Positions 8,519 to 10,856 of a stretch of DNA of 10,856 bases are shown piece after piece. The notes under the pieces are model-generated. The model saw only the letters and a list, made by a program, of their open reading frames with translations. It was not told the DNA's origin and did no database searches. The stretch covers positions 1 to 10,856 of the forward strand of contig CAXMQS010000062.1 in assembly GCA_964195995.1 (NCBI GenBank). Reading direction: 5' to 3'. Each line of letters starts with the position of its first letter. Position 1 is the stretch's first letter. This DNA comes from CAXMQS01 sp964195995 (GTDB taxonomy: Bacteria > Actinomycetota > Acidimicrobiia > Spongiisociales > JAOTWH01). Position numbers and translations under genes: made by a program.

Positions 8519-9366
8519 GAGGCGGCGCCGCTGCTGATGCCGGCGTTGACGCCGGACTCGACCAGGGCCGCCTCGTCGGTCTTCTCCCAGGCAGGGCAGA
8601 TCTCTTTGAAGGAGCACCAATCGCACAACCGGCTGACGCGCGTCGGGAACTGATCTTGAGCGATCGCTCGCTGGATGGCATTCCATAGAGCCTTGACCTG
8701 CTTCTCCATCGCCACCAGCTGCCCTTCGTTGACCTCGAGTCGATAGAGGTCGGGACCGTTCAGGTAGAGCAGGCGAAGCTCAACCGGGGTGCGGCCTGTT
8801 CGTTTGCGAATGAGCAGGGCGTAGATCTTGAGGGCGAAGAAGGCCGAAAGCGAGTAGCGCTCGGGGGGCGCCTTGCCCGTCTTGTAGTCGACGATGATGA
8901 GATCGCCGTTCTCGTTCTCCTCGATGCGATCCAGAATGCCGCGCATGGCCACCGAGTCGAGATCTTCTGTCATGTCGAGCTCTCGATCGACTGGATCGAA
9001 GCTACGCGGATCCTCGACGAGGAAGTAGTTGGCGAGCAGCTCGAGGCTCTCCAATCCCCAGGCACGCTCCTCCTCGACGGACTCGAAGAGGCCGGGGTAC
9101 TCCTCGTCCTTCAGCTCCACCCAAGCCTTGCGGAAGAGATTGAACAGTGCTTCGGGGGTTCGCTCCGCGGCTGGAAGATCGAAGAGACGCTGTAGCGCGA
9201 GGTGAGCTGTAGTGCCCCGAGCCTGGTACACAGTCGAGGGCTCAGGCAACCGCTCGATGGCCCTGAACTTGAACAGCTGCGGGCAGAGCTTGAAGTCAGA
9301 GGCGCGGCTGGGGGAGAGCCGCGTGATCTCGTTGGGCGTGACCCCTTCTTCAAGATTGGTATCCAC
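8515..9366 (-). CDS. Stand-alone RecB-like PD-(D/E)XK nuclease with Fe-S cysteines
   Basis: 283 residues from a GTG at 9366; an in-frame GTG at 9396 would give 293. I prefer 9366 because TAGAAT sits exactly 7 nt before it, the same leaderless spacing seen at adnA. The whole protein is one RecB/Cas4-like nuclease domain. From GTG-9366 it opens with LSPSRASDFKLCPQLFKFR (C28), then GTTAHLAL (H55), GILDRIE (D146), LIIVDYKTGK (D160, K162) and a terminal CDWCSFKEIC (C248, C251, C257). The single N-terminal plus three C-terminal cysteines are the pattern that binds a 4Fe-4S cluster in AddB and Cas4. The QxxxY motif that normally follows the catalytic lysine reads ALKIY here, with Ala178 in the Gln position. 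Small actinobacterial RecB-like proteins of similar length exist (for example Rv2119), with unproven roles, probably DNA processing or repair. No cas genes are nearby, so it is not called Cas4. Confidence 0.91.
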   Translation of the reverse strand: MDTNLEEGVTPNEITRLSPSRASDFKLCPQLFKFRAIERLPEPSTVYQARGTTAHLALQRLFDLPAAERTPEALFNLFRKAWVELKDEEYPGLFESVEEERAWGLESLELLANYFLVEDPRSFDPVDRELDMTEDLDSVAMRGILDRIEENENGDLIIVDYKTGKAPPERYSLSAFFALKIYALLIRKRTGRTPVELRLLYLNGPDLYRLEVNEGQLVAMEKQVKALWNAIQRAIAQDQFPTRVSRLCDWCSFKEICPAWEKTDEAALVESGVNAGISSGAAS

Positions 9367-9373
9367 GACTGTG

Positions 9374-9379
9374 ATTCTA
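9374..9379 (-). promoter_or_regulatory. Candidate -10 for leaderless RecB-like nuclease mRNA
   Basis: On the minus strand this reads TAGAAT, five of six matches to TATAAT, followed by 7 nt and the GTG at 9366. No Shine-Dalgarno sequence precedes either candidate GTG. The -35 region is poor (TTACAC with a 19-nt spacer at best). Confidence 0.42.
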
Positions 9380-9417
9380 CGACAGGCGAGTGACACGCGT
9401 GTAATTCGGCGGGCTCC

Positions 9418-9450
9418 GAGAACGCGAAAACAATCACTCTCTCCACCTTG
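9418..9450 (+). promoter_or_regulatory. Upstream box I (ACGCGAAAAC) before RNA promoter I
   Basis: The stretch GAG, ACGCGAAAAC (9422-9431), a short variable spacer, then CTCTCCACCTTGA recurs almost unchanged at 9992-10024, there with CTCTCCAGCTTGA. In both places it leads straight into a TTGA-type -35. Conservation upstream of both promoters suggests a shared activator or repressor site. It also lies about 50 bp from the start of the divergent nuclease gene. Confidence 0.5.
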
Positions 9451-9476
9451 AAGGTTGCCGCGAGATGGGATAGGTT
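9448..9476 (+). promoter_or_regulatory. Candidate promoter I of the structured RNA gene
   Basis: TTGAAG at 9448-9453, a 17-nt spacer, and TAGGTT at 9471-9476 (TANNNT form). Predicted start is about 9483, a few bases before the first GNRA hairpin of copy 1 at 9491. The same arrangement (TTGACC, 17 nt, TAAGTT) occurs at 10021-10049, which strengthens both calls. Confidence 0.55.
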
Positions 9477-9482
9477 TCAGCT

Positions 9483-9695
9483 TCCTCTCAGGGTCCGCAA
9501 GGATTCAGGGAGGCGGTCTCGCCGGGTACCCCTTCACGGGGGACGGCCCAGAGGGTCTTCGGACTCACTGGATCGAACCGACGAGACCACGCCCGAAGAA
9601 CTTCGGTTCGGAGGGAACTTGGAGCAACCGCAAGGCGGCCTCAAGAGGAACCCCGAGAGGGTCAAGGCTTCGGCCGAGACTCCCTCGGGGTTTCC
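9483..9695 (+). ncRNA. Structured RNA, repeat copy 1 (about 0.2 kb)
   Basis: Helices read on the + strand: P1 GGGTCC/GGATTC around GCAA (9491-9506); P2, a long-range helix GGTCTCG (9515-9521) with CGAGACC (9582-9588); inside it P3 CCCC/GGGG (9529-9541) and P4 (9548-9571: CCAG/CTGG, an A-A mismatch, then GGGTC/GACTC around TTCG). After it come P5 (9592-9615: CCC/GGG, a GAA/GGA internal loop, GAAC/GTTC around TTCG), a weaker GNRA hairpin P6 (about 9625-9638) and P7 (9651-9690: CCCCGAG/CTCGGGG, an A-C mismatch, GGGTC/GACTC, an AA/GA internal loop, GGC/GCC around TTCG). P7 is followed by TTTCC and could act as a weak terminator. Copies 2 and 3 keep the same pairs with different bases. I recognise no named RNA family. 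Open reading frames crossing it are not conserved in frame between copies. Confidence 0.75.
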
Positions 9696-9700
9696 GTAAT

Positions 9701-9927
9701 TCTGGGGAAGATTGCGGCCTCAACCTTCTCCACCTCCGTCATCGGACTTGGGTCTCCTCATCGCGGCGATGAGGCTCGATCGTGATCTTCCCTCCTGCCT
9801 CCGCAACCGCGCACCGGTATCGCGATGTTCACGTTCGCGATGTCGCGCGGCCCGGCGAAGCTCCGCTTCTTCGCCCCTCTGGTTCGTCCGCGGCGTCGCC
9901 ATGATCCCTTTCGCCATGCCTGAGACT
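9701..9927. other. Intergenic stretch with no supported gene
   Basis: No open frame here has a ribosome-binding site or a recognisable product. Structure seen: a 9-bp inverted repeat CCTCATCGC with GCGATGAGG separated by one base (9756-9774), a 9-bp direct repeat TCGCGATGT at 9820-9828 and 9835-9843, and a GGCGAAG/CTTCGCC inverted repeat near 9853-9875. Unlike the flanking RNA units it lacks UUCG or GNRA hairpins, so it looks like spacer or a remnant rather than part of the RNA genes. Confidence 0.5.
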
Positions 9928-9955
9928 GCGCACCTCCGAGGCCTCGGAGGTGCGC
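9928..9955. repeat. Perfect 28-bp palindrome
   Basis: The left half 9928-9941 (GCGCACCTCCGAGG) is the exact reverse complement of the right half 9942-9955, with no central spacer. It lies about 65 bp upstream of the second RNA promoter, and its last bases run into the first of three CGCGAAA boxes. Lack of a loop makes it more like a dimeric-protein operator or recombination site than an RNA hairpin. Confidence 0.8.
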
Positions 9956-10004
9956 GAAAGTTGCGCTTGGCACTGCGCGAAAAGTGGAACTGAGACGCGA
10001 AAAC
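9953..10004 (+). promoter_or_regulatory. Three phased CGCGAAA boxes upstream of RNA promoter II
   Basis: CGCGAAA starts at 9953, 9976 and 9996, spacings of 23 and 20 bp, close to two helical turns. The last is the ACGCGAAAAC box also found once before promoter I (9422-9431). Repetition on one face of the helix just upstream of a -35 suggests cooperative binding by a regulator. No protein can be named. Confidence 0.45.
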
Positions 10005-10020
10005 TTCCTACCTCTCCAGC

Positions 10021-10049
10021 TTGACCATCGGGCATTCGGCTCTTAAGTT
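10021..10049 (+). promoter_or_regulatory. Candidate promoter II of the structured RNA array
   Basis: TTGACC at 10021-10026 (five of six to TTGACA), a 17-nt spacer, and TAAGTT at 10044-10049. Spacing and -10 form match promoter I, and the upstream box ACGCGAAAAC with CTCTCCASCTTGA is shared. Predicted start is about 10056, just before a GNRA hairpin at 10060, so both RNAs would begin with a GNRA-capped stem. Confidence 0.6.
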
Positions 10050-10051
10050 TC

Positions 10052-10157
10052 TCTCCTCAGCTCAGGCAACTGAGCGGAGACCCAGAGGACCTTCGGGTCC
10101 AACGGGTGAGGTTCCGCCACTCTCGCAAGGGAGACGGGGAGGTTTAACCGCCTCAAC
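10052..10157 (+). ncRNA. Diverged structured block at the start of RNA unit II
   Basis: Hairpin A is GCTCAG/CTGAGC around GCAA (10060-10075), with a possible outer TCTCC/GGAGA (10052-10056 with 10076-10080). Hairpin B (10081-10106) is CCC/GGG, an AGA/AAC internal loop, then GGACC/GGTCC around TTCG, the same build as P4 and P5 of the repeats and starting with the same CCCAGAGG. Hairpin C is CTCTC/GGGAG around GCAA (10120-10133), enclosed by TGAGG/CCTCA (10107-10111 with 10151-10155). The loop types and order suggest a shortened, diverged relative of the 200-nt unit. It is probably co-transcribed with copies 2 and 3. Confidence 0.6.
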
Positions 10158-10174
10158 GAAACGGAATCTCTTCT

Positions 10175-10374
10175 AGGGATTCGCAAGGGTCCTTGGACGG
10201 CTCCGCCGGGTTTCCCCTTCACGGGGGACGACCCAGAGGGTCTTCGGACTCACTGGATCGAACTGCAGAGGCCACTCCGGAAGGGCTTCGGCCCGGAAGG
10301 AATCGGAGCGGTCGCAAGGTCGCTTCGACTGGAGTCCCGAGAGGGCTAAGGCTTCGGCTGAGGCTCCCTCGGGG
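10175..10374 (+). ncRNA. Structured RNA, repeat copy 2
   Basis: P1 is GGATTC/GGGTCC around GCAA (10177-10192), its two strands exchanged relative to copy 1 yet still paired. P2 is weaker here (GGCTC 10199-10203 with GAGGCC 10268-10273, one bulge). P3 is at 10214-10226 and P4 at 10233-10256, with the same stem and loop bases as the other copies. P5 (10276-10301) has GGGC/GCCC in place of GAAC/GTTC, two compensated pairs, and GGAA/GGAA as its internal loop. P6 is a 9-bp helix with G-U pairs, GGAGCGGTC/GGTCGCTTC around GCAA (10305-10326). P7 spans 10335-10374 and is followed by TTCC, a poor terminator tail, so transcription probably continues into copy 3, whose P4 starts 212 bp after this one. 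Confidence 0.75.
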
Positions 10375-10389
10375 TTCCAACACTCTGAA

Positions 10390-10588
10390 GGCTCGAAAGG
10401 GCCGGAAGAGCGGCCTCTACGGGTACCCCTTCACGGGGGACGGCCCAGAGGGTCTTCGGACTCACTGGATCGAACTGCAGAGGCCACGCCCGAAGAACTT
10501 CGGTTTGGAGGGACCTCGGAGTGGTCGCAAGGTCGCCTCGTGAGAAAGCCCCGAGAGGGCCAAAGCTTCGGCTAAGGCTCCCTCGGGG
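10390..10588 (+). ncRNA. Structured RNA, repeat copy 3
   Basis: P1 is GGCTC/GGGCC around GAAA (10390-10403), a different GNRA loop and different stem bases. P2 is a perfect 7-bp helix, GGCCTCT (10412-10418) with AGAGGCC (10479-10485); relative to copy 1 two pairs have changed on both sides. P3 is at 10426-10438, P4 at 10445-10468, P5 at 10489-10512 (GAAC/GTTT, one G-U), P6 GTGGTC/GGTCGC around GCAA (10521-10536) and P7 at 10549-10588 with inner AGC/GCT around TTCG. This is the last unit of the array and ends in the best terminator of the three. Confidence 0.77.
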
Positions 10589-10598
10589 TTTTCGTTTT
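10549..10598 (+). terminator. P7 hairpin with T-rich tail ending RNA unit II
   Basis: The stem CCCCGAG/CTCGGGG with a further five-pair helix and a UUCG-capped top is followed by TTTTCGTTTT at 10589-10598. Copies 1 and 2 have the same hairpin but only TTTCC and TTCC after it, so this is the probable main end of the array transcript, giving an RNA of about 540 nt from promoter II. Confidence 0.65.
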
Positions 10599-10608
10599 GG
10601 GAGCTTTG

Positions 10609-10656
10609 AGCTTTCTCGCGGCGGCGTCGGGCGCCTATCGACTGGTGGCGAGAGCT
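10609..10656. repeat. Imperfect inverted repeat between RNA array and tandem repeat
   Basis: AGCTTTCTCGC (10609-10619) pairs with GCGAGAGCT (10648-10656) apart from two unpaired T residues. Function unknown. It may be part of the flank of the 56-bp repeat array rather than of the RNA gene. Confidence 0.4.
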
Positions 10657-10664
10657 GGAAACAG

Positions 10665-10856
10665 CAAGCCCCCTCCGACCTCGCGGCGCTCGGCCACCTC
10701 CCCCTAGAGGGGAGGAAACGGAAGCCCCCTCCGACCTCGCGGCGCTCGGCCACCTCCCCCTAGAGGGGAGGAAACGGAAGCCCCCTCCGACCTGGCGGCG
10801 CTCGGCCACCTCCCCCTGGAGGGGAGGAAACGGCAGCCCCCCCCGACCTGGCGGGG
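10665..10856. repeat. 56-bp tandem repeat, three full copies and one partial
   Basis: Units start at 10665, 10721, 10777 and 10833, the last cut by the window end after 24 bases. Copies 1 and 2 differ only at the first base; copy 3 has two substitutions. Each full unit contains CCTCCCC/GGGGAGG around a five-base CTAGA or CTGGA loop, and a GC-rich CCGA...TCGG segment before it. I see no spacers, so this is not CRISPR. Sequences of this general kind (CTCC-rich arm, hairpin, GGGGAGGAAA) are familiar to me as dispersed intergenic elements in several GC-rich bacterial groups, but I cannot verify that here. The final bases are unusually C/G-homopolymeric and could be of lower assembly quality. Confidence 0.85.

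Noticed and set aside
1..9396. Defence island or mobile element built around HU, AdnAB and the small nuclease
   Set aside because: No integrase, transposase, toxin, methylase or attachment site is visible; AdnAB, HU and gdhA are ordinary chromosomal genes.
9448..9772. Open frames on the + strand across RNA copy 1, with peptides such as PLHGGRPRGSSDSLD also readable in copy 2
   Set aside because: P4-to-P4 spacings between copies are 685 and 212 bp, neither a multiple of three. Both frames happen to be open, no ribosome-binding site is present, and changes follow RNA pairing rather than codon positions.
9720..9973. Short Arg-rich minus-strand frames and a 45-codon + frame in the spacer between RNA units
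   Set aside because: No ribosome-binding site, no recognisable family, composition typical of chance open frames in GC-rich DNA.
9483..10598. Group I or II intron, tRNA cluster or rRNA fragment as explanation of the hairpins
   Set aside because: No domain V or group I core could be seen, no cloverleaf or GGTTCGAATCC-type T-arm, no rRNA landmark, and no flanking split gene.
10193..10809. Longer open frames on both strands through RNA copies 2-3 and the 56-bp repeat
   Set aside because: They cross structured RNA, a terminator and a tandem repeat, are rich in Arg/Pro/Ser as expected of chance GC-rich frames, and show no domain.
10665..10856. CRISPR array
   Set aside because: The repeats are directly adjacent with no unique spacers, and no cas genes are present; the RecB-like nuclease has no cas1/cas2 neighbour.
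9928..10856. Telomere of a linear replicon (many palindromes near an end)
   Set aside because: The hairpins have RNA-type tetraloops on one strand, compensatory changes, promoters and a terminator; no terminal-protein or telomere gene is seen. Not excluded for the window edge itself.

Overview
The window looks like chromosomal or metagenomic DNA from a high-GC actinobacterium. GC content is high throughout, GTG starts and probable leaderless mRNAs occur, and two adjacent UvrD-type helicase/RecB-type nuclease genes have the arrangement of mycobacterial adnA-adnB. I cannot place it below phylum level.

Layout. (1) 1-222 is the 3' end of an HU-family DNA-binding protein gene on the + strand, closed by a GC-rich hairpin at 242-265. 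(2) 273-6268, minus strand, is a two-gene operon, adnA (upstream) then adnB, overlapping by ATGA. Each product carries all main SF1 helicase motifs and a C-terminal PD-(D/E)XK nuclease with a four-cysteine Fe-S pattern. Together they should form a heterodimeric double-strand-break resection motor-nuclease. (3) 6364-7644 (+) is a hexameric-type glutamate dehydrogenase, followed at 7688-8518 by a ten-helix EamA/DMT-type permease. (4) 8515-9366 (minus) is a small stand-alone RecB-like Fe-S nuclease. It converges on the permease so that one CTAG supplies both stop codons.

(5) 9397-10664 has no credible protein gene but is full of RNA structure, and it is the most unusual part of the window. A unit of about 200 nt with up to seven helices (called P1-P7 here) occurs three times: copy 1 at 9491-9690, copy 2 at 10175-10374, copy 3 at 10390-10588. 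The copies differ by compensatory changes that keep the helices paired. Almost all loops are UUCG or GNRA tetraloops when read on the + strand, which fixes the transcribed strand. Two matching promoter candidates (TTGA-type -35, 17-nt spacer, TA-GTT -10) sit just before copy 1 and before a fourth, diverged structured block that leads into copies 2 and 3. Both lie downstream of a shared ACGCGAAAAC box. A hairpin with a T-rich tail at 10549-10598 closes the second unit. I read this as two parallel noncoding RNA genes, about 0.2 and 0.55 kb, of a family I do not recognise.

(6) 10665-10856 is a 56-bp tandem repeat, three full copies and a partial one, running off the window edge.

How the parts relate: HU, AdnAB and the small nuclease are all DNA-handling proteins, and three Fe-S PD-(D/E)XK nucleases lie within about 9 kb. 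The dehydrogenase and permease are metabolic genes with no evident link. The RNA array is divergent from the small nuclease gene; a functional link is only a possibility from position.
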